Position numbers and translations under genes: made by a program. Shown piece by piece: positions 17,640-27,200 of a stretch of 64,000 bases of DNA; position 1 is the first letter of the stretch, and the number at the start of each line of letters is the position of its first letter. The notes beneath the pieces are model-generated. The model was given only the letters and a program-made list of their open reading frames with translations. It did not search any database and was not told the origin of the DNA. This DNA is from Ruminococcus sp. GTDB lineage: Bacteria > Bacillota > Clostridia > Oscillospirales > Ruminococcaceae. The stretch covers positions 1 to 64,000 of the forward strand of contig JAFYGE010000042.1 in assembly GCA_017543335.1 (NCBI GenBank), written 5' to 3'.

Positions 17640-20585
17640 TCAACCCTCGTGGAAGAAGTAAGGAAGAGCGTCGTAGATGTAGTGTCTTACATTTCCCCAC
17701 CAATGATTTCTTCCGTTAGCTAACAAGAAGTAGAAATTGCCTTTTGAAAAATCAGAAGTATATATGAATTCTGATCTTGTCTTCATATCCTCTATCTGAG
17801 GTTTCATATTCGGGTATGCCAGATCGTCCGAACCTGTAGCACAGAAGATAAAATACTCATTTGTTTTAAGTCCGAGACTGTTTATCTCTTTTGTGAGAGT
17901 ATTGATACCCTCCCAGTTATCACCGCTAAGTGGCATAATGTACTGAACTATGTCGAGGCAGTGGTCGGCAACACACCATGCTGAAAGTGAGCCCATTGAG
18001 AATCCGCCGTAAGCTCGGTGACTTCTTGAAGCTTTAAGTCCGGCATCCGTTGTGGACTCAGCATAGGTTGAGTACTTGCCCTCAACGAAAGGAACTACGC
18101 TCTGTCTGAACTCGTTATAGAATGTGCCGGCTTCACACTTGTTGAATGTTGGAGTTACAACGATGAGTGGTTCAAGCTCGCCATTCATTATCATGTGATC
18201 GAGAATGTTGTTCAGCTTAACATCGTTGCTGAAAATGGTATTCTCATTTTCTCCGCCTCCGTGCATGAGGTAGAAAATATTGTACTTCTTACTGGAGTCG
18301 TATCCGTATGGTAGGTACACGTTGAGAGAATTAGTACCATTTATGCCGTTGTAAGTCTCTTTGACTATCTTTCCAGCCTGCGAGCATGGATCAAGATAAC
18401 CGCTTGGAGCTTCGCTGAACTGGAGTGCTGAATTATAAGTAAAATTACTCTTTGTTGCAGGATCCGGCTCAGGCTCAGGAGTATTATCAGGGAATCCCTT
18501 TATTTTTCCGAGAATATACTGCTGTAGGAGCACAACATCATTCATCTCAAATTTTCCGCTCTTGTCAACATCAGCAGCTATCTCAACACTGCTGTCCTTG
18601 AATCCTTTCACTATTCCTCTCTTAGAAAGAAGAACGTCAAAGCTGTCTATAGTACCATCAAAATTGATGTCACCTCTTATGAGCTGCTTACCATTTGCAC
18701 CCTCTATCTCAGTGCCAGCCTTAGCGACCACAGCTTCGTCTATATAGAAGCTTGTCTTGGTATTTTCGGTCTCAACATAGATATGGATATTCTCAGCACC
18801 CTCAGGTATCTTGAAACTATTATTTGCAAGTTGTACCCATTCACCCTTCATAGGATTTGCTCTTGCTATTTTATCATAATGCGGATCACCATTTGCGTCA
18901 TCGTACTGCATTGTAAGGTAGAATTTTTCGACATCATTATTGCCTTCGTTATACATAGCGTTAACACTGAAGCTATACTCCTCACCTGCTTTGAACTGAC
19001 TTCCAAGCTGCTTAGTAACACCGTTCCATGAAGCTGTTCTGCCGCTTACATACAATGATTTTTTTCCAGCAAAGGCATTATCTGAGTTCAGAGCAACTTC
19101 TGCTGCTCCTCTTCCTGTCCAGCTTTCTGCACCACGCTCAAATGTGTTGTGGAAAATATATTCCTCCGGATCAGGATCAGTCTGCTGTGAACCCGCACTG
19201 CCTGCACCATCGAACTTCCACCAGTCTACATTAAGAAGATAGCCGTCGCCGCCTCTAAAAACGAAATAAAGGTCATGCACACCGTCTACAAGAACATTGC
19301 TTGTGACCTCCTGCCAATCCTGCCAGCCTCCTGTAGAACCGACTTTACAAGTACCGATAACAGGTCCTTTAACGTCATTGATATGGAGCTCGATAGTACC
19401 GCCGTCTGTTGCAGAAGCCACACTTGCTGTAAATGTATCAGCTCCGTCACCAAAGTCAACACCGCTGACTTTTACATAGTCACCGTCTTCAATATTAGCG
19501 ATATTCACTCCACCTGCACTGCATTTTTCAGTCTTTATGCCCTGACTCCAGCAAATGGTCTCTGCTTCAACTTTCTGGAAAGGATCAAGAGCCTCTATCT
19601 GGTCAGGACCGCTTTTGGTTGACGGAATGGAAGGTATCGTACCGTCTGAATTATATGTGAACTCCTCACAAGCAGCACTTCTGTTGAATACTCCGCCGCC
19701 CGGAATTCCATTCATATGATAGAAGTAATATGAATGATCTTTGTAATCAACTATACCGCCATGTATAGTATAGCAGTTCGAGCCCTTTTGTATCTGTCCA
19801 CGATATGTCCACGGACCTGTAACTGACGGACCTGTCGCATACGCCATGCTCTCGCCTGTATCCGAACCTACAAAAGCAGCGTATACTAAATAATACAGCC
19901 CGCCGTGCTTGTATATCCACGGACCTTCACCGTAAGCAGACTTTCTATCAGGATCAGAATTCGGACCAAACGCCTGCTCTGTCATGTTGAACTCCTTGAT
20001 CTGACCGTCAAGTGTTACCATATCATCTTTCAGCTTTACATAGTAGCAGATCGGATTTCCGAACATCAGCCATGCCTGACCATCATCGTCTATCATAACA
20101 GTCGGGTCTATATAGTTCCAGTTCGGACCGCAAAGAGGTTTGCCGAGAACGTCCTTGTAAGGACCTTCCGGACTGTCTGCAACAGCAACACCTATTGCTC
20201 TGCCGCCTCCGGTCTTATTTGTTGTTGTGAAATAGAAATAGTACTTACCATTGCGTTCGATACACTGTGAAGCCCATGCGTCGTTTTGTCCGCACCATGA
20301 AAATGACGTATCTTCAAGTATTCTGCCGTGATCAGTCCAGTTCTTCATATCCTTAGTTGAAAAGCACTGCCAACCGGTCATTTTGTAGAAATCGTTGTCG
20401 CCGTCACGGTCACAGCCTGTGAACACATAGAGTTCATCACCAAATACAACAGGTGCCGGATCAGGAGTGAAAGATGTCTGAACAATGGGATTTTCCGCAT
20501 GGCTCTCCTTTGGTACAGCTGGGGCGAACGTCAGGCATGACGCAGCCACCACAGCCGCTGCAATAGCTGATATTTCTTTTTTCAT
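17640..20585 (-). CDS. Cellulosomal GH43-CBM6-CBM22-dockerin-CE1 xylan enzyme
   Basis: A 981-aa secreted bifunctional enzyme. A signal peptide spans 1 to about 30. The GH43 beta-propeller (about 35-325) has the catalytic Asp in TPDPAPVV, a pKa-tuning Asp in NYIDPTVMIDD and the acid Glu in AYGEGPWIYK. This points to beta-xylosidase, arabinofuranosidase or related activity. CBM6 is at about 335-460 and CBM22 at about 473-630. An internal dockerin (about 633-698) has loops DINFDGTIDSFD and DVDKSGKFEMND. The C-terminal CE1 esterase (about 710-981) has the nucleophile Ser in GFSMGS (about 863), and is feruloyl or acetylxylan esterase-like. GGAGGATCATAA precedes the ATG. It should remove side groups from xylan while docked to a scaffoldin; the exact bond cleaved is not readable. 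Confidence 0.9.
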   Translation of the reverse strand: MKKEISAIAAAVVAASCLTFAPAVPKESHAENPIVQTSFTPDPAPVVFGDELYVFTGCDRDGDNDFYKMTGWQCFSTKDMKNWTDHGRILEDTSFSWCGQNDAWASQCIERNGKYYFYFTTTNKTGGGRAIGVAVADSPEGPYKDVLGKPLCGPNWNYIDPTVMIDDDGQAWLMFGNPICYYVKLKDDMVTLDGQIKEFNMTEQAFGPNSDPDRKSAYGEGPWIYKHGGLYYLVYAAFVGSDTGESMAYATGPSVTGPWTYRGQIQKGSNCYTIHGGIVDYKDHSYYFYHMNGIPGGGVFNRSAACEEFTYNSDGTIPSIPSTKSGPDQIEALDPFQKVEAETICWSQGIKTEKCSAGGVNIANIEDGDYVKVSGVDFGDGADTFTASVASATDGGTIELHINDVKGPVIGTCKVGSTGGWQDWQEVTSNVLVDGVHDLYFVFRGGDGYLLNVDWWKFDGAGSAGSQQTDPDPEEYIFHNTFERGAESWTGRGAAEVALNSDNAFAGKKSLYVSGRTASWNGVTKQLGSQFKAGEEYSFSVNAMYNEGNNDVEKFYLTMQYDDANGDPHYDKIARANPMKGEWVQLANNSFKIPEGAENIHIYVETENTKTSFYIDEAVVAKAGTEIEGANGKQLIRGDINFDGTIDSFDVLLSKRGIVKGFKDSSVEIAADVDKSGKFEMNDVVLLQQYILGKIKGFPDNTPEPEPDPATKSNFTYNSALQFSEAPSGYLDPCSQAGKIVKETYNGINGTNSLNVYLPYGYDSSKKYNIFYLMHGGGENENTIFSNDVKLNNILDHMIMNGELEPLIVVTPTFNKCEAGTFYNEFRQSVVPFVEGKYSTYAESTTDAGLKASRSHRAYGGFSMGSLSAWCVADHCLDIVQYIMPLSGDNWEGINTLTKEINSLGLKTNEYFIFCATGSDDLAYPNMKPQIEDMKTRSEFIYTSDFSKGNFYFLLANGRNHWWGNVRHYIYDALPYFFHEG

Positions 20586-20628
20586 TTATGATCCTCCTTC
20601 TATATTTATATATAATCTGTTAATTAAC

Positions 20629-20657
20629 ATGATATCAGAAGAAATTCACAGTTTCAA
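20629..20657 (-). promoter_or_regulatory. Promoter of the GH43/CE1 gene
   Basis: TTGAAA (20652-20657), 17 bases, TATCAT (20629-20634) on the minus strand, about 45 bases upstream of the start. A perfect 12-base palindrome CTGTATATACAG (20686-20697) lies between this promoter and the divergent one at 20747 and could be an operator. Confidence 0.65.
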
Positions 20658-20746
20658 CCCACTTTATGCATAATTAGTGGACATTCTGTATATACAGTTC
20701 ATTTTCTGTACATTTGGTGTACTTTTTGAATATATTTCCTCCCCTC

Positions 20747-20775
20747 TTGCAATAGAAGCGTCTTTATGATATAAT
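20747..20775 (+). promoter_or_regulatory. Promoter of the gtrA-like gene
   Basis: TTGCAA (20747-20752), 17 bases, TATAAT (20770-20775), 40 bases before the ATG at 20815. Confidence 0.75.
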
Positions 20776-20814
20776 AGTGTGTATTATGATAAAATTTTAT
20801 AAGGATGGTTTTTA

Positions 20815-21237
20815 ATGGAAAATAACGCTTTAAAAAAGCACAAAGGCTTTATTATTTATCTCGTAACTTCGCTGTTTATAGCTACTTTTGAGTCCCTTTC
20901 GGGAATTTTTCTCGTAGCCAATACTAATATGCCAATCCTTATTGCCAATACCATAAGTATTGTCTTAGGAACGATAATCCACTATATTCTGGTGAACAAA
21001 TCTGTTTTCAAAGCTTCAACAAGCAAGAAAACTTTCACAGTCTTTCTCTCAACAAGCATAGCAAGTATCTTATTGCAGAACGCTTTGGTATGGATAATAG
21101 TCAAAAGTCTCAGTTCAAGCATAAGTGAAAACACAAGATACTCCATTGCAAAAGTAGTTTCACTTATTGTTGCTTTCTTCGCTGTATACTTCATCCGCAA
21201 ATTATGCTATTTCATTATCCGTGATAAAGATAAATAA
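20815..21237 (+). CDS. GtrA-like family membrane protein
   Basis: A 140-aa protein with four membrane segments: about 12-34, 40-60, 74-96 and 108-128. The pattern FLVANTNMPILIANTISIVLGTIIHYILVNKSVF matches the GtrA family, in which the loop after helix 2 carries an Asn-Phe/Val-x-Asn-type motif. GtrA proteins help move polyprenyl-linked sugars across the membrane during surface polysaccharide decoration. The start has AAGGATGG upstream. It stands alone with its own promoter and terminator. No partner glycosyltransferase is adjacent. Confidence 0.8.
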   Translation: MENNALKKHKGFIIYLVTSLFIATFESLSGIFLVANTNMPILIANTISIVLGTIIHYILVNKSVFKASTSKKTFTVFLSTSIASILLQNALVWIIVKSLSSSISENTRYSIAKVVSLIVAFFAVYFIRKLCYFIIRDKDK

Positions 21238-21242
21238 AATTT

Positions 21243-21276
21243 TGCCGGCACTTCACTTTGAAATGCCGGTATTTTA
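21243..21276 (+). terminator. Terminator of the gtrA-like gene
   Basis: TGCCGGCA and TGCCGGT arms (21243-21250 and 21264-21270) with a T-rich run after them. Confidence 0.65.
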
Positions 21277-21284
21277 TATAATGT

Positions 21285-21318
21285 GAAAAGCACCGTGTCG
21301 GGAGATACGGTGCTTTTC
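21285..21318. terminator. Bidirectional terminator between converging genes
   Basis: GAAAAGCACCGT (21285-21296) pairs with ACGGTGCTTTTC (21307-21318). The A/T flanks serve both directions. It lies 28 bases after the dockerin-repeat gene on the minus strand. Confidence 0.75.
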
Positions 21319-21345
21319 TGTATTTATGAATATTCGGGGAATTGC

Positions 21346-22905
21346 TTATTTCTCGATGCCTACAAGTCTACGCTGGATTTTTGCTGCATCACCGGGAGTT
21401 ATGCCGTCACCTGTGTTGTTAACGTCAGCGTTGAATTCGCCCCACTCAGTAAGAGCGTATTCATCAGGATTACAGCATGAACAAAGTATTGTAACTGCGT
21501 CTGCCATATTTACTGAACCGCTGTTGTTAGCATCGCCTGAACGTCTTATAGGCTCGCTGCTGAAAGACTCAAGGAACTTTATGTGCTCTACTTCGGAGAG
21601 TTCTTTCTTTTGAGCATCACTTACACCATTCTTTGCATTATATGCAGCAAGAAGTGCGTTGAGGTCAACTGTGCTGTCTTCACTTGTATATTTTCCAATA
21701 AAGTCGCAGCCTACCTGAAGGTCGAAACCGTCACCGCTGATGCCATTGCCGTTGATGTCAAACTGTGTGTCAAGGTAAAGGAATGTATCTACACCGATTT
21801 TGGTAGTGTACTCTGTTTCATTATCTTCTGCTTCAAAGCAATAATTTGTCATATCAAGACTATCTTTTTCATCACAAACTCCGTCAGAATTAACATCAGG
21901 AGGAGGAAGTGTACCGTTAAGCACCTTTGCCTCATAATCAGCAAATTGTTCTGCTAATATATCATCATAATCATTAGTTAATACTATGTGTATCTTTGAG
22001 CTTCTGTCAACAACTTTCATAAGACCAAGCTCGATAGCTATACTTTTCACATTACCAGCAAAGGCGATTGTATCATTAACTGTATTGCCTGTAATAGCAT
22101 TCTTTCTTTTGCTTGAAGCAAACTTCTGGAGCAAATTATCTGTATACTCAGTATAGAAATCATAAGTTGTGATATGTGGGTCAAATTCATTATTGTACAG
22201 GTAATACCTGATAAGATTATCTACACTGTCATTATCGAAGAAACACTTCTCTTTGTAAAGCTTGCACTTATTCCATGATTCATCAGTTATTACAGCCTCT
22301 GACTTTGCTTCTGTATCGTTAAACGGATTCTGGATAACATAGCTATTGTATAAGTTATATTCAAGTACATCGAATATATCAAATGATCCGTTTCCATTGA
22401 AGTCAACATCTACGTTGCCATTAGTTATAAGATTGGCTTCATACTGATATATCATTCCGTTTTCAACTGCTAATTCCTGAAGTCCGTCAACAAAATAATA
22501 GCTTTCAAGAGTAACATTGCCATCTTTATCCTTGTAATTATACATATCGAAATCATCCGGATTGATTCCATACTTGTACATATAATACTTTACAAGAACA
22601 ACATAATCTACCATATTAACTCTAAAGTCAACATTCAGATCGCCACGTTCAGCAGCTAATGCCTTTTCTTCATCACTTACAAGATTATTATTTAAAAGAT
22701 ATGAATGAAGCGGAACAAGATCATTGCGATCAAATTTACCGTCGTTGTTTATATCAGTAATTATATTACCGCTTTCGATATCATCAATAAATCTTGCAAG
22801 ATATGGATCAAGCGGAACTGGCTGATAGTCTGCCTGAACCAGACCTGTTGGAACATAGTTTACAAGTGTTGCGGCTGCGGCTAATGAAGCTAAATACTTT
22901 TTCAT
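21346..22905 (-). CDS. Alternative internal start: secreted dockerin-repeat protein
   Basis: Nested in frame within the 731-aa reading. The ATG at 22905 follows GAAAGGAG (22913-22920) by seven bases. It begins MKKYLASLAAAATLVNYVPTGLVQA, a good signal peptide. The 519-aa product would hold about seven dockerin-type calcium loops: DINNDGKFDRND, DLNVDFRVNMVD, DVDFNGNGSFDIFD, DVNSDGVCDEKD, DINGNGISGDGFD, DANNSGSVNMAD and DVNNTGDGITPGD. No catalytic domain is seen. In this reading it is a separate exported cellulosome-associated protein and the upstream anti-sigma part lacks its own stop codon. Confidence 0.6.
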   Translation of the reverse strand: MKKYLASLAAAATLVNYVPTGLVQADYQPVPLDPYLARFIDDIESGNIITDINNDGKFDRNDLVPLHSYLLNNNLVSDEEKALAAERGDLNVDFRVNMVDYVVLVKYYMYKYGINPDDFDMYNYKDKDGNVTLESYYFVDGLQELAVENGMIYQYEANLITNGNVDVDFNGNGSFDIFDVLEYNLYNSYVIQNPFNDTEAKSEAVITDESWNKCKLYKEKCFFDNDSVDNLIRYYLYNNEFDPHITTYDFYTEYTDNLLQKFASSKRKNAITGNTVNDTIAFAGNVKSIAIELGLMKVVDRSSKIHIVLTNDYDDILAEQFADYEAKVLNGTLPPPDVNSDGVCDEKDSLDMTNYCFEAEDNETEYTTKIGVDTFLYLDTQFDINGNGISGDGFDLQVGCDFIGKYTSEDSTVDLNALLAAYNAKNGVSDAQKKELSEVEHIKFLESFSSEPIRRSGDANNSGSVNMADAVTILCSCCNPDEYALTEWGEFNADVNNTGDGITPGDAAKIQRRLVGIEK

Positions 22906-23541
22906 AAAAATACTCCTTTCATTTTCAGCGACCTGCATATCAAGTTCGCTGTACTGTGGTTGTGTAGTCACGTCCGTAGTTACGACAGGAGCCGGCATCG
23001 TTGTCAAAGCTGTTGTAACTTTATTTTCTGATTTAGAACGAGTGGTCGTATAATAAACGTTCGCTTTAGCATGAGTTGTTGTAACAGCATTGTTTCCTAC
23101 GGAATGATTTGTTTTACTATCCCTCTTTTTAGTCACGGTATACGTTGTGACTTTCGGAGCTTGCCCAGAACCAGTGGTATTACGATCTGCATCTGCGGCT
23201 GTCTCAGAGACTGTAGTTTGCTTTTTTCCTGAAACTGTAACAGTAGTTACTATGGAATTATGTCCTCCAGAAGCAGAAGTGCAGATAATATCAGTTCCGG
23301 TAACAGACGTTGTTGTGACTTCCTCAGATATGACATTTACATCATGTTTATCTTTATCAAGAAGCTCATTACCCTTATGGAATAATCCCCATCCTGCTGC
23401 ACCAAATGCCAAGACCACAACTGCTGCGGCTGCGGCAAATGAATAATATTTACGGATGATCGGAGTTGCTTTGCGGTCAGCTTCTTCTATGAGATCGTCA
23501 TCTATATTGTTTATACCTTCATAAAGTTTGTAGTCACTCAT
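21346..23541 (-). CDS. Anti-sigma-like membrane protein continuing in frame into dockerin-repeat protein
   Basis: Read from the ATG at 23541, this is a 731-aa protein. It has a short acidic cytoplasmic head (1-31), one membrane segment (about 33-54), a Thr/Lys-rich linker (about 70-200) and a long ectodomain of dockerin-like calcium loops. The ATG overlaps the sigma factor stop (ATGA), the usual arrangement of sigma/anti-sigma pairs. The last two loops (DANNSGSVNMAD and DVNNTGDGITPGD, about 665-731) make a normal dockerin. At residue 213 there is a second Met with a perfect ribosome site and a signal peptide (see 21346-22905). This may be a true fusion, or two genes whose intervening stop was lost. 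The cytoplasmic head has no recognised zinc anti-sigma motif, so that role rests on gene order. Confidence 0.65.
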   Translation of the reverse strand: MSDYKLYEGINNIDDDLIEEADRKATPIIRKYYSFAAAAAVVVLAFGAAGWGLFHKGNELLDKDKHDVNVISEEVTTTSVTGTDIICTSASGGHNSIVTTVTVSGKKQTTVSETAADADRNTTGSGQAPKVTTYTVTKKRDSKTNHSVGNNAVTTTHAKANVYYTTTRSKSENKVTTALTTMPAPVVTTDVTTQPQYSELDMQVAENERSIFMKKYLASLAAAATLVNYVPTGLVQADYQPVPLDPYLARFIDDIESGNIITDINNDGKFDRNDLVPLHSYLLNNNLVSDEEKALAAERGDLNVDFRVNMVDYVVLVKYYMYKYGINPDDFDMYNYKDKDGNVTLESYYFVDGLQELAVENGMIYQYEANLITNGNVDVDFNGNGSFDIFDVLEYNLYNSYVIQNPFNDTEAKSEAVITDESWNKCKLYKEKCFFDNDSVDNLIRYYLYNNEFDPHITTYDFYTEYTDNLLQKFASSKRKNAITGNTVNDTIAFAGNVKSIAIELGLMKVVDRSSKIHIVLTNDYDDILAEQFADYEAKVLNGTLPPPDVNSDGVCDEKDSLDMTNYCFEAEDNETEYTTKIGVDTFLYLDTQFDINGNGISGDGFDLQVGCDFIGKYTSEDSTVDLNALLAAYNAKNGVSDAQKKELSEVEHIKFLESFSSEPIRRSGDANNSGSVNMADAVTILCSCCNPDEYALTEWGEFNADVNNTGDGITPGDAAKIQRRLVGIEK

Positions 23542-24095
23542 ATACTGTACCCCGCTTTCTCCAAAAAAACTTTGAGCTTTTTGCGTACTCTGAACAGGTA
23601 CGTTGCTACAGTTTTTTCGTTCATTCCATAAAAATCCGCTATCTCTGTAACTGAATCTGAAAACCAGTATCGTCTTACAAAAACCTTTCTGTACTTTTCC
23701 GGCTGAGTCCTTAGAAAATCGCTTATAAGTCTGCCAAGCTGCTGAGCATCCATGCGTTCTTCTATATTGCTGCCGTCCGGTACACATTCTGATAATTCGT
23801 CTAATGATACTTTAAAATCTGAAGCTCTTTTTTCGGCTTTGTTGTATTTGATCTTGTTCAATGCACAGTTCTTCACGAGTTTACAAAGATATGTTTTAAG
23901 ATTATTCGGTCTGTTTGGCGGTATTGAGTTCCAGACATCAAGATATGCTGAATTTACACATTCTTCGCTGTCCTCCGCCTGTACCAAGATATTTCCTGCT
24001 ACATGAAAGCATAATCTTTCATAACTATTCTTCATTTCGGTTATAGCTTGCTCATCTCTTTTCCAGAGCATTTCGATAATTGACGCGTCATCCAA
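23538..24095 (-). CDS. ECF-type RNA polymerase sigma factor
   Basis: A 185-aa sigma-70 family ECF factor. Region 2 spans about 5-85 (DSEECVNSAYLDVWNSIPPNRPNNLKTYLCKLVKNCALNKIKYNK). Region 4 spans about 125-180, with the helix-turn-helix in DSVTEIADFYGMNEKTVATYLFRVRKKLK. It should direct RNA polymerase to a specific promoter set when released by its partner. The downstream membrane protein gene overlaps its stop codon by four bases. AGGAGG lies 12 bases before the ATG; a TTG three bases earlier would give a better spacing, so the exact start is open by one codon. Confidence 0.9.
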   Translation of the reverse strand: MDDASIIEMLWKRDEQAITEMKNSYERLCFHVAGNILVQAEDSEECVNSAYLDVWNSIPPNRPNNLKTYLCKLVKNCALNKIKYNKAEKRASDFKVSLDELSECVPDGSNIEERMDAQQLGRLISDFLRTQPEKYRKVFVRRYWFSDSVTEIADFYGMNEKTVATYLFRVRKKLKVFLEKAGYSI

Positions 24096-24188
24096 AGGCT
24101 CAACCTCCTTTCATTGAGGTCCTCTATCTATTAACACAACTTTTTTTCAGATAGATTTCACTTTTTTAAAAAAAAATTTCCAGAATTT

Positions 24189-24217
24189 ATTATAACATGA
24201 TATTTCCCGTTCTGCAA
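24189..24217 (-). promoter_or_regulatory. Sigma-A-type promoter of the first ECF sigma operon
   Basis: TTGCAG (24212-24217), 17 bases, TATAAT (24189-24194) on the minus strand, followed by an untranslated leader of about 85 bases that is A/T-rich. Confidence 0.65.
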
Positions 24218-24233
24218 TCCTGTTTTCAACATA

Positions 24234-24262
24234 AAAAATTGGCTGCACTAAAAAGTGCAGCC
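24234..24262 (-). terminator. Terminator of the giant surface protein gene
   Basis: GGCTGCACT (24241-24249) and AGTGCAGCC (24254-24262) with a T-run on the minus strand after 24241. Confidence 0.85.
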
Positions 24263-24274
24263 AGAATTCAATTA

Positions 24275-27200
24275 TCAGCCTTCGCCGGCTTCAAATATGT
24301 CCTCAATGAGATCATTGAATCCATCGTGTCCGCCGTCGTCATCATCATCAGAATCATACGCTTCGACAACTGATGTTATGTATTCTTTAAGAGCATCATA
24401 GACTGAAGGGTCTCCACCGTCATCGCCGCCTGTCAGTGTCTCATAAAGGTCTTTCAGCATCTTTATGAGAAGTACTGTGAGGTCAACGCATGAATGTTCC
24501 TGTGCACCTTCCTCATCGCCTACGCAATACTCATAGAATATCTCAAGCATTTCTACTCTGTAATTCATGATGTCCACAAGATGTTTTGTAGCATCTAAAA
24601 GACTTAATCCACCTATAAGTACCATTGCAGGACCGCCGCCGCTTGCTGCTGCAAGCTCGCTTATAGCCGGAGCTATTTCCTTATACAGTGATATCTCAAG
24701 GAGTATGTAGTAAACAGTCTGTGTAGCTGTAAACAATCCTGTGAATGCCTTGTCGGTATCAAGATGACTGTATACCTCAGCCAGAGTTTCACCGATAAGG
24801 TCAATATCCTCTGTATCAGAACCACCGTTTGTTCCGCCGGAAAGCTTGAATACAAAGTGGTTATACTCTTCCATATCAGCGATTATATATCCTGTACCGG
24901 ACCATCCCTTTATCTCAACACGCTTTGCCGGTATGATTACGGACAATCCCTGTGAAACTGAGTCTCTTATCTCTTTTTCCTCATCAGATTCAAGTGAAAC
25001 TTTAGCAATCTCTGTTTCGATATTATCCTTATTGATGCATACGAGCTCGGAACCGTCCTGAAGTGCTTTATTCAATACAGCAACTGTAGAAGCTCCCTCA
25101 CTTGCGAAGAATGCTTCCCAGATCCAGCCTTCATAGTAAGACTCCATATATGCAGCATTGTACATATACTGATTTCTTGCATCTACATCATCGCATCTGC
25201 TGAAGCAGGTTCCGGAGTTATAGGAAACATCGATCTCGAATCTTCCCGGAATAACGTCAATTACATGACCAATTGTTGTTTCTTCTCTTGAATTTATCTT
25301 ATAGCTTGTCATAAGAACCTTTGTATCATTTCCTACTTCAAGATTAGAGAAGCTTGCAGATGTGTTGTCATACGCATCACACTTGAGGAAGTAATAAGTT
25401 CCCATAAAGTTAAGAAGTGAACCTATTTTGTCCTCATCGTAGTAATTTGTCATATCAGTGCCTGTATCTGCCTTTACTACAGGTTCTGAAGGATCGCTCG
25501 CATCGATTCCGTTGCTTTCAGCCGCAACATTCAGCGAGTCGTTGTACTGTGACTTAGTGATACCGCCTACATCGATTACCATTGCATATGTGCTTCCGAT
25601 AACGATATCACCCTGCCATGAAGTACTGTGTCCGTTTGTTACGATGCTTGTTGTGAGCTTACAATGTTCGCCGAGTCTCCAAGCCTTCTTTCCGAAGAAA
25701 TAGTACTCGTCTTCAGGCTCGAACATATCTTCAAGATCAGATGAATGTTCTTTTAGTGAATACTGTGCAGCGATCTCGCCGTCTACATAGAGTGCAGGCA
25801 GGAAGGTATTTTTCTCAATCTGTCCACGATCCATTTCAAAGATAGTTTTATCGCCGTCGTTGCCCTCGAATCTGAGTGTTACACGCTTATTATAGATATC
25901 GCTTATCTTGTATACACCAAGATTCTTTCCGCCGAGTCCGCTTACATAGAACTGTATACGGTCTGTCTTATTGTCTGGTATTGCATTGAATGCCTTCATT
26001 TCAGCATCTGTGAACTGATAGCTGAGATTTGCAGGAAGTCTGTTGAATTCCTTCTGAACTATATTTCTTGAATAGATGTAAGTTGGTTCATCGCTTAATG
26101 TTACGGCACCCTTGAACATATCAGATATTGTGCTGTCACCGGATTTCTCAGCAAGGCTGTCAGCGTGTTTCTCTACAGTATCGAGAATATCGCCAAATTC
26201 GGTGCCGGCATAAAGCTCTCTGTCCTTAGTTATATCAACAGTTGTTTCAGCTGCCGGTTCTATCTCGTCGCAAGCAAGTTTAGTGTCCTTTATAGAAGGA
26301 TCAAGCGGAACCCAGACACCGAGGTCTTTAAGTTTTTCATCAGTTTCGCCTATCTCACTTGCAGGTACATATACCTGTACGAAAGTTTCTTCAAGCTTTA
26401 CATACTGTGAGCCGTCTGTTCTTGTGACCTTTGCAGCATTCTTGCCGTTGCTTGCAAGTACTCTTGTAGCAGTTTCAAAGCTGTCCATAGACATAAGTGC
26501 CTTGACCTGATCGCTGCTGAGTGCTGCGTTTCCTGTTGTATACTTTGCAGGGTAGCCCATTTCACGGAGAAGTCCTATAAGGAGACTTGCCTGATCGTAG
26601 TCGTTACCACGCTTCAGCTCATAAGCTCCGAGAGCACCTCTTCTGGAATTGGTATATGCCTCAAAGTTGATGTTGTTGTATACATATTCGTATGCATCGG
26701 CAGGTGACTCGAATGTCTTTGCAAGTTCTTTGAGTTCATCATTCAGCTGAGTTTCGGAAGTCTGTTTCATTGACTCCTGCATTTCAGCAGACTTTATCTC
26801 GTCCTCATAAGTGCTTGTTATCTGGATATCAAAGAGCTTTTCGTCTGAATAGCCGTCGTTATCCTTACCAACTGCCTTGAATCCGTACTTACCGTTCTTA
26901 TCGAGTGTAAATGTCATGCTTGACTTGCCGTCAGCATCCTTTGTAAGTGAAGCACTGAGATTCTGTTCACCCATCCAAAGCTCTGTAGCATCAAACGGAA
27001 CGCCGTCAGCGGATGAAAGTGTTACTGTTATTTCTTCACCCGGCTTTGCAAATACAGGTGAATCAACAACTATCTTACGATTCTCAGTATTTCTGTAAAC
27101 TTTAAGTTCAACTTCTGTTTCAGTATAGTTTCTGGAAGGATCTTCAGCTCTTACGCTGAGCTTTACATCGCCTACTTTATCCGGAGTGAAAGTGTAAGTT

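Noticed and set aside
26580..26640. Active transglutaminase/protease in the giant surface protein
   Set aside because: The Cys and His expected of an active transglutaminase are not seen in the conserved positions.
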